Below, piece by piece: positions 1-7,450 of a DNA stretch of 64,000 nucleotides. A program made the position numbers and the translations under genes. Each line of letters opens with the position of its first letter. The first letter of the stretch is position 1. The stretch covers positions 744,001 through 808,000 of the forward strand of contig NZ_CP037968.1 of the NCBI RefSeq assembly GCF_019633745.1. The letters run 5' to 3'. The notes below the pieces were generated by a model. That model worked only from the letters and a program-made list of their open reading frames with translations. It did no database searches and was not told the DNA's origin. The DNA comes from Methanofollis formosanus. Its GTDB lineage: Archaea; Halobacteriota; Methanomicrobia; Methanomicrobiales; Methanofollaceae.

Positions 1-147
1 GCCGAGGGGCGGCGATAGAGTGGTGTTCACACTCACCATACCATCACACGGGAATGATCATAGACTCTTCCACACCCGAAGATTTCATCAGAAAAATTTT
101 CATCGCGTATGCTTGAGCCGGAGGTTCACGCCTGATTCAACACAGCC
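1..147 (-). repeat. Dispersed 3'-end repeat, GGCTSTG-ended family (left part cut by window)
   Basis: Read on the minus strand, this runs from a GGCTGTGTTGAATC end at 147 through CTCAAGCATACGCGATGAAA (around 100-120) into a GC-rich core (CCGCCCCTCGGC at 1-13). The same order of segments recurs near 12.5, 17.6, 28.5, 35.8, 49.7-49.9, 54.9 and 57.9 kb. The GGCTSTG end lies 10 bp past the desulfoferrodoxin stop codon, the arrangement seen at the other copies. Non-coding. The copy continues beyond the window start. Confidence 0.7.
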
Positions 148-156
148 AAAAAAAAA
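148..156 (-). terminator. Oligo-T terminator of the dfx cluster
   Basis: Nine consecutive T residues on the transcribed strand lie directly after the desulfoferrodoxin stop codon. Oligo-T runs are the usual archaeal termination signal. Confidence 0.6.
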
Positions 157-543
157 TTATTTCCGATTCGTCCAGAGCCCGTGGATATTGCAGTAGATGC
201 GGGTCTTTGCGTTGGTGTCGTCCACCGGGAACTCTGCCTCCGGCGCATCGCCGGGTTTGAGTTTGTGGACACAGAGTTTGCGCCCCTTCCTGACCTCGAC
301 CCATTCGATATAGTGCTTCTCCTCCATCGGGTGGGGGACGCTTCCGATCTTGACCTTTATGCCTCCTGCAGCCTTCTCAAGGACAGGGACATGCTTCTCG
401 CCCATCCCGGCCTCCTCCCACTGCTCCTCCATCCTGATCATCGGCCGCCCGCAACAGACCAGTTCGCCCTCGCCGGCATGGGCGATCTTCACGACGTTCC
501 CGCATTCCTCACATTTGTAGACGTCCAGGATTTTGGTCATCAT
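157..543 (-). CDS. dfx: Desulfoferrodoxin (superoxide reductase)
   Basis: A 128-residue two-domain desulfoferrodoxin that reduces superoxide to hydrogen peroxide in the cytoplasm, normally using electrons from rubredoxin. The N-terminal desulforedoxin-like Fe(Cys)4 centre shows CEECGN near residue 11 and CCGRP near 31. The catalytic Fe(His)4Cys centre shows EKHVPV near 50, HPMEEKHYIEW near 71-81 and CNIHG near the C-terminus. The start at 543 is preceded by AGGAGG five bases upstream; a second ATG follows immediately. It is the last gene of a minus-strand run after two rubredoxins and FprA, which are its expected electron donors and companion oxygen reductase. Confidence 0.95.
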   Translation of the reverse strand: MMTKILDVYKCEECGNVVKIAHAGEGELVCCGRPMIRMEEQWEEAGMGEKHVPVLEKAAGGIKVKIGSVPHPMEEKHYIEWVEVRKGRKLCVHKLKPGDAPEAEFPVDDTNAKTRIYCNIHGLWTNRK

Positions 544-552
544 ACATGCCTC

Positions 553-1740
553 CTACGATCTGGGGACTACATCTTCATGCTTTTTAACGATTGTGTCGGC
601 GAGACCGGCCAGCGCCGCAAGGTCCTCGCCGCCCGGATAGCCCCGCACATAGACCGGTTCGATCATCTCGGCATCCAGATGGGAGAGCGTCTCCTTGAGG
701 TGCTGCACCGTCTTCCCGCCCCAGCCGTACGAACCGATGACCGAGACGAACTTCGTCTTCGGCCTGAGGATCGAGAGGAGATACGAGGCATGGACCGCCG
801 CCGGGTGCGGACCGAAGAGCACGGTCGGCGCCGCGAAGACGATCGTCGCGGCGTCGACGGCCGTCATCGCCACCTCACCGAGGTCCGCCCGGGTGAGGTC
901 GTAGGGCTGCACCTCCACACCCCGCTCGATGAGGGCGTCGGTGAAGAAGGAGACCATCTTCGCGGTGCTGCCGTGCATCGAGACATAGGGGATGAGGACC
1001 AGGTTCTTCACCGCATCAGAGGTCCACTCCGCATAGGCGTCGAGGATGAGCACAGGGTTGCGGTACAGCGGCCCGTGGCTCGGGGCGATGACCTGCAGGT
1101 CCAGGGCACTCACCCGTTCGAGGGCCGCCCTCACACTCGCCCTGAAGGGCATCATGATCTCGGCATAGTAACGTTTGGCCGCGGGGCGGATCTGCATGAA
1201 GTCGTCGGCATAGAGTTCGCTCGTGGCAAGGTGAGAACCGAAGAGGTCACAGGAGAAGAGGATCCCGTCCTCGCGTTCATAGGTCATCATCGTCTCGGGC
1301 CAGTGAACCCAGGGGGTGACCATGAACTCAAGGGTCTTCCCGCCGAGGTCGAGGGCCTCTCCGTCCTTGACGATCCGGATCCGCTCCTCAGGCACGAGGA
1401 GAAGACGCAGCAGGAGGTCCCGGCACTTCTCGTCGGCGATGACCGTCGCCGCCGGGAACATCTCCAGGAGGAGCGGGAGCGTCCCGGAGTGGTCCTGCTC
1501 GGCATGGTTGATCACGATGTAGTCGAGCGAGCCGAGGCCGAGCCGCATCAGGTTCTTGAGGAGGTCTTCCTCGAACTTCGGGTCGACGGTGTCGATGAGC
1601 GCCGTCTTCTCGCTTCCCTTCACCACATAGGCATTGTAACTCGTCCCCTGCGGGGTGCCGATCAGGGCGTCGAAGAGACGCAGGTTCCAGTCGACGGCCC
1701 CCACCGCGTGGACGCCGGGTGCGATCTCACGTACCGCCAT
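553..1740 (-). CDS. fprA: A-type flavoprotein, F420H2 oxidase
   Basis: A 395-residue flavodiiron protein. In methanogens this family reduces O2 to water with F420H2. The metallo-beta-lactamase-like N-terminal domain holds the di-iron ligands in HAEQDHSG (about residues 79-86) and HWPETM (about 146), followed by a C-terminal flavodoxin domain beginning near YVSMHGSTAKM (about 253) with FMN-binding features such as IGSYGWGG (about 336). The length is normal for the family. The start follows the upstream rubredoxin stop by 3 bases and precedes dfx by 9 bases, so the genes are probably co-transcribed. Electrons may also come from the adjacent rubredoxins, as in bacterial rubredoxin:oxygen oxidoreductases; that part is inference. 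Confidence 0.93.
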   Translation of the reverse strand: MAVREIAPGVHAVGAVDWNLRLFDALIGTPQGTSYNAYVVKGSEKTALIDTVDPKFEEDLLKNLMRLGLGSLDYIVINHAEQDHSGTLPLLLEMFPAATVIADEKCRDLLLRLLLVPEERIRIVKDGEALDLGGKTLEFMVTPWVHWPETMMTYEREDGILFSCDLFGSHLATSELYADDFMQIRPAAKRYYAEIMMPFRASVRAALERVSALDLQVIAPSHGPLYRNPVLILDAYAEWTSDAVKNLVLIPYVSMHGSTAKMVSFFTDALIERGVEVQPYDLTRADLGEVAMTAVDAATIVFAAPTVLFGPHPAAVHASYLLSILRPKTKFVSVIGSYGWGGKTVQHLKETLSHLDAEMIEPVYVRGYPGGEDLAALAGLADTIVKKHEDVVPRS

Positions 1741-1743
1741 CGC

Positions 1744-1905
1744 TCATCCGACCTGGTTGAACTTTGCCTTCACGGCCCCGCAGATCGGGCACGTCCATTC
1801 GTCAGGCAGGTTTACAAACCCGGTCCCTGCAGCAATACCCTGGCCGGGCTCCCCCTTTGCCGGGTCATAGATATGACCACAGATCGAGCACTTGTATTTC
1901 GTCAT
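1744..1905 (-). CDS. rub: Rubredoxin 1
   Basis: A 53-residue rubredoxin, translated here directly from the sequence. The Fe(Cys)4 site is formed by CSICGHIYDP near the start and CPICGAVK near the end. It is a small cytoplasmic one-electron carrier, here between a second rubredoxin and fprA, so its likely partners are FprA and desulfoferrodoxin. GGTGAT lies 3 bases before the ATG. A TATA-like ACTTATAG around 1937-1944 suggests a possible extra promoter. Confidence 0.93.
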   Translation of the reverse strand: MTKYKCSICGHIYDPAKGEPGQGIAAGTGFVNLPDEWTCPICGAVKAKFNQVG

Positions 1906-2013
1906 GGGATCACCTGCCCAGTCGTCATTTTCTGCTATAAGTCTTCGTATCAGGAAAGAACAGAAGATGCAGGAAGGGAAGGCCTTCCAGCCGCCGGTGA
2001 ATCGCGTACCGGC

Positions 2014-2175
2014 TCAGTTCATCTTCACAAAGTCGCTCTTCGCCGCCCCGCAGACCGGACAGGTCCAATCGTCGGGGAGGTCTTCAAAGGGGGTACCCGG
2101 CCCGACCGCACCGTCTGGGTCTCCTTTCTCAGGGTCGTAGATATATCCGCAGATTGTGCATTGATAACGGTCCAT
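2014..2175 (-). CDS. rub: Rubredoxin 2
   Basis: A second 53-residue rubredoxin with [10 protein letters not shown] and CPVCGAAK iron-binding loops. It is clearly paralogous to the copy 108 bp downstream but differs at many positions. It is the first gene of the minus-strand oxygen-defence cluster (rubredoxin, rubredoxin, fprA, dfx). A TATA box at 2206-2213 sits 31-38 bp upstream of the ATG, so its transcript has a very short leader. Confidence 0.93.
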   Translation of the reverse strand: MDRYQCTICGYIYDPEKGDPDGAVGPGTPFEDLPDDWTCPVCGAAKSDFVKMN

Positions 2176-2205
2176 AGTTCACCGTTCTTCACCTCGCACC
2201 TTTTC

Positions 2206-2213
2206 TCATATAT
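2206..2213 (-). promoter_or_regulatory. TATA box of the rubredoxin-fprA-dfx cluster
   Basis: Minus-strand AAAAGATATATGA, centred about 35 bp upstream of the rubredoxin 2 start codon, is at the distance expected for a nearly leaderless archaeal transcript. Confidence 0.55.
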
Positions 2214-2384
2214 CTTTTCCGAAACAATCCCGGCATGTCCGGGATGTTCCGGGAAATATCTGAGATCCGAAACTCTCGCAGATCAGGTCTTAGAAGAGCC
2301 CTGATCCATGTCTTCCATCGGCATTCACCTCTTCATGGAGATTGGTTGTGTCCTTCCCTCATCAGATCCGGTCTACCATCTCGT

Positions 2385-2995
2385 GAGAGGATAGGACGGG
2401 GAACGGCACGGTTTAGTGTGCTCTCTCCCGTCCTGCTCCTATCTTTGGGGTCATGAAAACAGAACGGCGTGATGATCAGCCATGCCGTCCCCCCCGTCAT
2501 CGAATCTTTCCTGCCATTTCGCGAGGAGATAGTGCGGGGGACGTCGACAAAGATCGACCGCCCCCCGTCCGTGGTCTATCTTCGGGGTCATGAATACGGG
2601 ACAGTGTAACGATCAGACCATGATGCCGTCCCCCCTTTCCATGAACTGTTTTGCCGTTTCACGAAAAGGAGAAGACGGGGACGGCACCACGCGTGATCCT
2701 GTTGAATGATGATCGCCTCTTACCGCCCCACCCCAATCTCCGGGGTCATGAAAACAGAATGGCGTGATGATCAGAACAGCCGTCCCACCCTCATGAACTG
2801 TTCTGCCTTTTCGCGAGAAGAGAGAGTGGGGACGGCACGAACGCGTGAACCCGCTGAAGAGTGATTGATCCTTTCCCGTTCCAGTTCTATCTTCGGGGTC
2901 ACGACGACAGAACAGCGTGATGATCCAACCATGCCGTCCCTCATTACCGGATCTGTTCTGTTATTTCGGCTTTGTAGAAAGCCTCTTGATGAATA
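2385..2995 (+). repeat. Tandem repeat array 1 (about four units of ~150 bp)
   Basis: Units are marked by GGGGTCATGA-like motifs at about 2447, 2584, 2744 and 2893 (spacing 137-160 bp). Each unit holds GCCGTCCCC, a spacer of about 55 bp with a TCGCGA-like core, and GGGGACGGC, so it can form a stem-loop. The same units recur at 13.1-14.4 kb (same orientation) and at 37.0-37.8 kb (inverted). No coding frame is conserved between units. The array ends in GGCTTTGTAGAAA at about 2967, the end of the MITE-like family. Confidence 0.85.
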
Positions 2996-3480
2996 TCTCT
3001 GCGGGGGGCTCGCCGCCCCCCGCTCCCCCCGCGCGAAGATAGGCGGGTGAAGGCAGTACGCTTTTCATGGCCATCGATTTACCTTCCCGACTCTATCGCC
3101 ATCCCGGGGGTCCGGGCGGCACTCGCCTCCGGCGAGAAGATGGGGGAAGGCGGGTGAATCACGCTCGCACCCGGAAAAGGTGAGGGTTTACCATGAAAAT
3201 GATCCTGACGATCGATCAGGACGGCTTGTATGATGATTTCTCCTCACCAGGATCATTCATACCTGAGATACAAAGTACAGAAACTCCCTCAGAATGATCG
3301 GCTGCCCTTCAATCGCAGAACCTTCACCGTCGGTTCGCGCCGGGGGGAGACCCCCCGGACCCCCCACGACGAAGATAGCCAAGGGGCGGCAGCAAGCTCT
3401 TGAAAGACACCGTAATTCAGAAACGTCTCCCCCTCACATAACAAGGCCGGAGAGTTTAGGGATGACCTCCTGGATAAAGT
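2996..3480. repeat. Mosaic of dispersed GC-rich palindromic repeats
   Basis: This gene-free stretch contains GC-rich inverted repeats such as GGGGGGCTCGCCGCCCCCC near 3003 and a reversed copy of the family ending in AGGTCATCCC (3290-3475, end at about 3465-3475). It also holds CATGAAAATGATCCTGACGATC-type sequence near 3193, which recurs near 12.8 and 22.1 kb. I see no gene. Confidence 0.7.
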
Positions 3481-3531
3481 GAGTTCTCTACAGAGCCGAT
3501 TTTCAGTTCAATTCCGAGGCGCGACAGTCCC

Positions 3532-4788
3532 TCAGACCATCACAAGCCAGGCCGTGTACACCACCGCCTGCGCAATACCGAGCGGAACACCAGGACGCAT
3601 GAACGCGCCAAAACTCAGGGTGACCCCGCGACGTTCCGCGCCCTGCACGATGATGATGTTGCTCGCCGCCCCGAGGATGGTGAGGTTTCCGGCGATGGTG
3701 CTCCCGGCCGCAAGGGCAAGCAGGGTTTCTGGGCCTGCCCCGGCCTGTTCGAGGAGAGGGAGGGCAAGGGCAACGAAGGGGACGTTGGAGATGACCTGAC
3801 TGGCGATCATCCCGGTCGCGATGACGGCAGGGACGCCGAGGGCCGCAGGACTCCCCCACCCCGGCGCCCCCTCAAGGACGCCGCTCTCCCGTACCCCCTC
3901 CATCACGACGAACATGGCGGCAAAGAAGACGAGCGTCGGCCAGTCCACGCTACGGAGGAGAACGGTCCGCCGCCCGGAAAGAAGGAAGGGTACGGCGGCC
4001 GATGCCGCGACGGCGGCGAGCGGTATCGCGGCCCCAGGAAAGATCTGGGGGAAGAAGGTCCTGACCGCCAGGAGGAGCACGACGGTCAGGAGAGAGAGGC
4101 GGACCAGGCCGACAAGCACACGGTCTTCGGCGGCCGATACTGCGGCCCGGCCGCATGGCCTTCCCCATTCGTCTCTGGCGGTAGCGTAGAGGACGGCACA
4201 GACCAGGACCAGAGCGATTGCGGTCGGCGGAGCGAGCGCGGTGAAGAACTGGACGAAGGGTTCGGAAAAACCACCGTGTACCGCCACCAGCAGGTTCTGG
4301 GGGTTCCCGACCGGACTGGCGGCACTCCCGGTTGTTATCCCAAAGGCGAGAGCGAGCAGGAGGAGGTGCGGCCTGATCCCGGTATGCCTGGCATAGCCAA
4401 GAAGAAGCGGGGTGCCGATGACGGCAATCGTGTCGTTGGTGAGAACCGCAGCGCCGACCGCAGCCAGAACGACGACAAGCGTCACCAGCGCCCCGGTCGT
4501 CCCGGCCCTGCCGAGAAGTTTCCCGGCGAAGGCGGCAAGCCATCCGCTCTCCTCCAGGGCGGCGCCCAGCAGCAGGACCGAGAAGAGAACGATCATCACC
4601 TCCAGGTCGATGGCCGTGATCGCCGCAACAGGGGTCACGGCACCGGCGAGGAGCATGGCGACGGCTCCTCCAACCATGATCTGCCAGATCGCCGGAGGCG
4701 AGGGGAGCACCTGCCTGAAGGCGATGAGGAGAAAGACCACCAGCGCGATGACGAGGGCGATATCCGTGCCGATTATGTACGCGCTCAA
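3532..4788 (-). CDS. SLC13/ArsB/NhaD-type ion transporter
   Basis: A 418-residue integral membrane protein with about ten to twelve hydrophobic segments and no signal peptide. The motifs LTNDTIAVIGTPLL (about 115-128), GSAASPVGNPQNL (about 154) and SNVPFVALALPLL (near residue 335) are the paired hairpin signatures of the ion transporter superfamily that includes ArsB, NhaD and SLC13 anion carriers. The substrate cannot be read from sequence; arsenite, a dicarboxylate, sulfate or Na+/H+ are all possible. The apparent start is TTG, 27 bp after tauE, so the two transporters probably form an operon and may share an anionic, possibly sulfur-containing, substrate. Confidence 0.8.
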   Translation of the reverse strand: MSAYIIGTDIALVIALVVFLLIAFRQVLPSPPAIWQIMVGGAVAMLLAGAVTPVAAITAIDLEVMIVLFSVLLLGAALEESGWLAAFAGKLLGRAGTTGALVTLVVVLAAVGAAVLTNDTIAVIGTPLLLGYARHTGIRPHLLLLALAFGITTGSAASPVGNPQNLLVAVHGGFSEPFVQFFTALAPPTAIALVLVCAVLYATARDEWGRPCGRAAVSAAEDRVLVGLVRLSLLTVVLLLAVRTFFPQIFPGAAIPLAAVAASAAVPFLLSGRRTVLLRSVDWPTLVFFAAMFVVMEGVRESGVLEGAPGWGSPAALGVPAVIATGMIASQVISNVPFVALALPLLEQAGAGPETLLALAAGSTIAGNLTILGAASNIIIVQGAERRGVTLSFGAFMRPGVPLGIAQAVVYTAWLVMV

Positions 4789-4815
4789 AGGGGATCTCTT
4801 TTCCCATGGACTCTC

Positions 4816-5646
4816 TCAGAGAGGGATGCCGAGGAAAGAGAAGACACCGATCATCTTCAGCCCGAGGAAGACGGTGAGCGCAACGAAGGCGTATTTCAGG
4901 AACTGCTGGGGGACGTGGTGGGCCATGACGGCCCCGACCTGGGCGGCCGGAATGCTCGCCGCCGCAAGGACCGCTGCCTGGAGGAGGTCGACATAGCCGA
5001 CGGCGGTGGGTGGCAGGCCAGGGACTCCGAGGCCGTTGAGCATGTACGAGACGATTCCTCCGCTCGCGGTGAAGATCATCACGACCATCGAGGTGGCGAC
5101 GGCATGGCGCATCCCGAAGTGCATGACCACCACCAGGATCGGGACGAGGAGGACACCACCACCGATCCCGCTGAGCCCGGAGACCAGACCGACGGGCAGG
5201 CCCCAGAGGAGGCAGGTGCGGGTGCTAACCAGGGGTGCCCCGCCCGCTTCTCCTTCAGGGGAAGAGAGATAAGTGCGGGCGCCCGCAGCAATGACGATGA
5301 GCCCGAAGAAGATCTCGAGAGGCGCGGCCGGGAGATGTGTCGCGATGAACGCCCCGACGACGGCGCCCGTCAGACTGGAGAGACCAAGGAGGACACCGGC
5401 ACGCCAGACGACCGCACCCTTCCGGTGGTGGCCGAGGGCCCCGCTCACCACCGTGGGGAGGATGACCGCCAGACTTGTCCCGAATGAGAGTCTGAGCGCG
5501 AGGTCTTCAGGGATGCCGAGCGATAAAAAAAGACTGAACTGTATCGGGACCATGATGAACCCCCCGCCGACGCCGAGGAGTCCGGAGAGCACTCCGACAA
5601 GGAGGCCGGTACCGGCAAGAACCAGAAGATAGATGAGGTCGGTCAT
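4816..5646 (-). CDS. TauE/SafE-family sulfite/anion exporter
   Basis: A 276-residue membrane protein with about eight transmembrane helices. It contains the duplicated family signature: GLLVGVLSGLLGVGGGFIM-like sequence near residue 15-33 and GLVSGLSGIGGGVLLVPIL-like sequence near 155. Members move sulfite, sulfoacetate or related organosulfonates across the membrane; the substrate here is unknown. It is the first gene of a two-gene minus-strand operon with the SLC13-type transporter. The leader upstream is long if the palindromic TATA at 5870-5883 is its promoter. Confidence 0.85.
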   Translation of the reverse strand: MTDLIYLLVLAGTGLLVGVLSGLLGVGGGFIMVPIQFSLFLSLGIPEDLALRLSFGTSLAVILPTVVSGALGHHRKGAVVWRAGVLLGLSSLTGAVVGAFIATHLPAAPLEIFFGLIVIAAGARTYLSSPEGEAGGAPLVSTRTCLLWGLPVGLVSGLSGIGGGVLLVPILVVVMHFGMRHAVATSMVVMIFTASGGIVSYMLNGLGVPGLPPTAVGYVDLLQAAVLAAASIPAAQVGAVMAHHVPQQFLKYAFVALTVFLGLKMIGVFSFLGIPL

Positions 5647-6050
5647 GGTCTATGCGCGTTCCTGATAGGTTGCTATTTCTTCTTTTCGGGCGGTCGCACC
5701 ATCGTGGCGGGACCGATAAATTTCCTGAAGGAGATAGGGACACAGAATAGATGAAATCTTTTGCGGGGCGGAGAGGCTGATGAACCGCCTGAAAACGGTG
5801 CCGAGGGCCGGGAACCGGGCTGCCCGGGCGTCAGGTCTGAGGCTGCAGAAAGTGTTGTGTAACTCCGAACCAATATATAAAGCTTGTTGAGCACCCGCGG
5901 GCCGGATCCTGGAACCGGAGATCCCGGCAATCTGACCGGCCCCTGGCATGGACACGTTCATTCAGAAAAGATCCCCGGATCTTTCGATCTCGCTCCCGCC
6001 CTCTGAAATGAGAGATCATTCCGCTCCCGTCACCCGACCAGGAGGTGCAG
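5647..6050. promoter_or_regulatory. Intergenic region with symmetric TATA element
   Basis: CCAATATATAAAGC at 5870-5883 can be read as a TATA box in both directions. To the left it would give tauE a leader of about 200 nt. To the right only a 37-codon frame (5949-6062) follows, which I do not consider supported. No other gene is visible. Confidence 0.4.
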
Positions 6051-6056
6051 AAAACA

Positions 6057-6064
6057 TTTAAATA
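6057..6064 (+). promoter_or_regulatory. TATA box of the structured RNA candidate
   Basis: TTTAAATA within ACATTTAAATACC is close to a consensus archaeal TATA box. Transcription would start about 25 bp downstream, near 6085, immediately before the folded region. Confidence 0.6.
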
Positions 6065-6084
6065 CCAGATCCCCGATAGGAGTC

Positions 6085-6440
6085 CTTTGCCCCAGAGACA
6101 CTATGAAGTGCGTAAGTGGGGGGACGCGCTTCATCTCGATGACGGGGTGTCGGAAAGTAAGGAGAAGTACAGGCTTGCCGGGCCTGCCAGGCCGTCCCCA
6201 TTCAGGGGCGGGATGGACGTGACTCCATCGTACATCGTTGCACTGGCGGACGGCAACATGCTGGTTGCCGGAGTTCATCACAGCACAGCCACACTGGTGT
6301 GCAGGATATAGCAGGTGGAGGCCCTTTTCACCATACCTCCTATCCTGTTGGCAGGAAGGGCTGCGGTCCATTTCTGGGGGGGCGTGGACCCGCCCACCTC
6401 CTGCCGTCTCTGCCCAACCTCACCTGACTTCAACTTTTTT
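6085..6440 (+). ncRNA. Candidate structured non-coding RNA (~350 nt)
   Basis: The segment starts after a strong TATA box and ends in TTTTTT (6435-6440). It contains no credible protein frame. A closing helix is possible between CAGAGAC (6093-6099) and GTCTCTG (6406-6412). Inside are perfect or near-perfect hairpins: ATGAAGTGCG/CGCGCTTCAT (6103-6112 with 6125-6134), CGGCAAC/GTTGCCG (6251-6257 with 6264-6270), GGCAGGA/TCCTGCC (6350-6356 with 6399-6405) and, within the last, GGTCCA/TGGACC (6365-6370 with 6385-6390). I do not recognise the conserved RNase P or SRP RNA motifs, so identity is open. Confidence 0.6.
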
Positions 6441-6441
6441 C

Positions 6442-6720
6442 TCATCCGCCGCCGACCGGCGGGAAGAGCGATATCACGTCTTTGTCGGCGATACGGGTCT
6501 CGAGACCGTCCTCAAAATGGATGTTTCTCCCGTTCCTGAGGATATTGACATGGTCCAGGAGGACACCGGGTGCCTCGAACATCGCATCCCTGAGAGGGGG
6601 ACGCTCCTTGATGAGCAGGTCAAGGAGAGCAGCGACAGTCGTGCCCTCAGCCACTTCCATCTCACGCTCGTTCTCAAGGATATTTCTGAACGTTGCAAAG
6701 GACTTTATTTTGATTCTCAT
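6442..6720 (-). CDS. MoaD/ThiS-type ubiquitin-like small protein (SAMP-like)
   Basis: A 92-residue beta-grasp protein of the MoaD/ThiS family ending in FPPVGGG. A C-terminal Gly-Gly is adenylated and thiocarboxylated so that the protein can donate sulfur in molybdopterin or thiamine synthesis, or be conjugated to proteins as an archaeal SAMP. The start overlaps the upstream DUF1894 stop codon (ATGA). Lying last in an operon with fdhD, it could serve molybdopterin or tungstopterin sulfuration for formate dehydrogenase; this is inference from context. Confidence 0.85.
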   Translation of the reverse strand: MRIKIKSFATFRNILENEREMEVAEGTTVAALLDLLIKERPPLRDAMFEAPGVLLDHVNILRNGRNIHFEDGLETRIADKDVISLFPPVGGG

Positions 6721-6989
6721 TTTCCGGACCTCAGTTTCTCTATTTCTTCTTTTCCTTCAACCTTCAGGACAAAGGTGCCGTGGCACGGCTTGGTATACGG
6801 GAAGATCACAAAGTTCCCGTCCACGCCGATGGGTATCGGCGGCACCCCGATGAGGGCCAGGTCGAATATCTTGTACCCCGGCTGTACCTCATAGACTTCT
6901 CGGTAATGCTTCTTGATAAATGCGCGGTACTCCTTGAACGAGCAATGTCGAAGGAGCACCTCATAGTTGAGGGCCTCTACACATCCCAT
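6717..6989 (-). CDS. DUF1894 methanogen-specific protein
   Basis: A 90-residue protein matching the methanogen family I know as DUF1894: it opens MGCVEALNYEVLL and carries PGYKIFDLALIGVPPIPIG and FPYTKPCHGTFVL. There is no signal peptide or membrane segment. The two conserved cysteines (about residues 3 and 69) and His15 could bind a metal or carry sulfur. It overlaps DUF1890 by 13 bp and the MoaD-like gene by 4 bp, so all three should be translationally coupled. Function is unknown. Confidence 0.85.
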   Translation of the reverse strand: MGCVEALNYEVLLRHCSFKEYRAFIKKHYREVYEVQPGYKIFDLALIGVPPIPIGVDGNFVIFPYTKPCHGTFVLKVEGKEEIEKLRSGK

Positions 6990-7447
6990 TTCATCACCCT
7001 GTCGATCGCCTTCTTCAGCGGCATGGGGTTGTGGACTGCCGGGGCGACCACCGTCTCGCAGTCGAAGTCGATGAGCGATGCGAGGGCTTCCGCCTCCTTG
7101 CCGAAGACCACCGCGACCACCCGCCCGGCCGAGACCACACTCACCGTGCCGGCATAACTGACCCCGCTCTCACGGTGTACCAGCACAAAGGAGAGGTCAT
7201 AGTCCCGTTCATCCGTCGAGATCTCTTCGATGCATCTCTCGAGGTCGAGCATCTCACCGATATAGTGATGCTCAGGATCGGCCATCGCAAGGAGCTGCCG
7301 TGCGGACGGGTTGCCGGCGACCACCGGCGCATACCCCGACCGCCTGAGACCGTGCGCCAGGTGGACGGCAAGACTCACCTGCGCAGGGGCCTCCGGACAC
7401 CCCAGGATGATCAGACCTTCCTTTCTTTTTTCATCCGATATTTCCAT
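6977..7447 (-). CDS. DUF1890 methanogen-specific protein
   Basis: A 156-residue soluble protein recognised as DUF1890. It begins with a Rossmann-like strand-loop-helix (GLIILGCPEAPAQVSLAVHL near residue 11-30), and later FVLVHRESGVSYAGTVSVV and VFGKEAEALAS suggest an alpha/beta fold. No catalytic motif is obvious. It lies between fdhD (3 bp gap) and DUF1894 (13 bp overlap). The constant pairing of DUF1890 with DUF1894 in methanogens suggests a complex; the link to formate dehydrogenase maturation is inferred from gene order. Confidence 0.85.
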   Translation of the reverse strand: MEISDEKRKEGLIILGCPEAPAQVSLAVHLAHGLRRSGYAPVVAGNPSARQLLAMADPEHHYIGEMLDLERCIEEISTDERDYDLSFVLVHRESGVSYAGTVSVVSAGRVVAVVFGKEAEALASLIDFDCETVVAPAVHNPMPLKKAIDRVMKWDV

Positions 7448-7450
7448 TTT

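Noticed and set aside
181-2304. A 707-codon plus-strand frame across the dfx-fprA-rubredoxin region
   Set aside because: It is the antisense shadow of four minus-strand genes with clear family motifs; its composition is Arg/Asp/His-rich as expected from GC-rich antisense frames.
2385-2995. CRISPR array
   Set aside because: Units are about 150 bp with diverged sequence throughout, no short constant repeat separated by unique spacers, and no cas genes nearby.
5949-6062. A 37-codon peptide after the symmetric TATA at 5870
   Set aside because: No ribosome-binding site, no recognisable composition, and it runs into the next promoter.
6045-6311. An 88-codon plus-strand frame over the structured RNA candidate
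   Set aside because: It begins upstream of and includes the TATA box, and hairpins rather than codon bias dominate the region.
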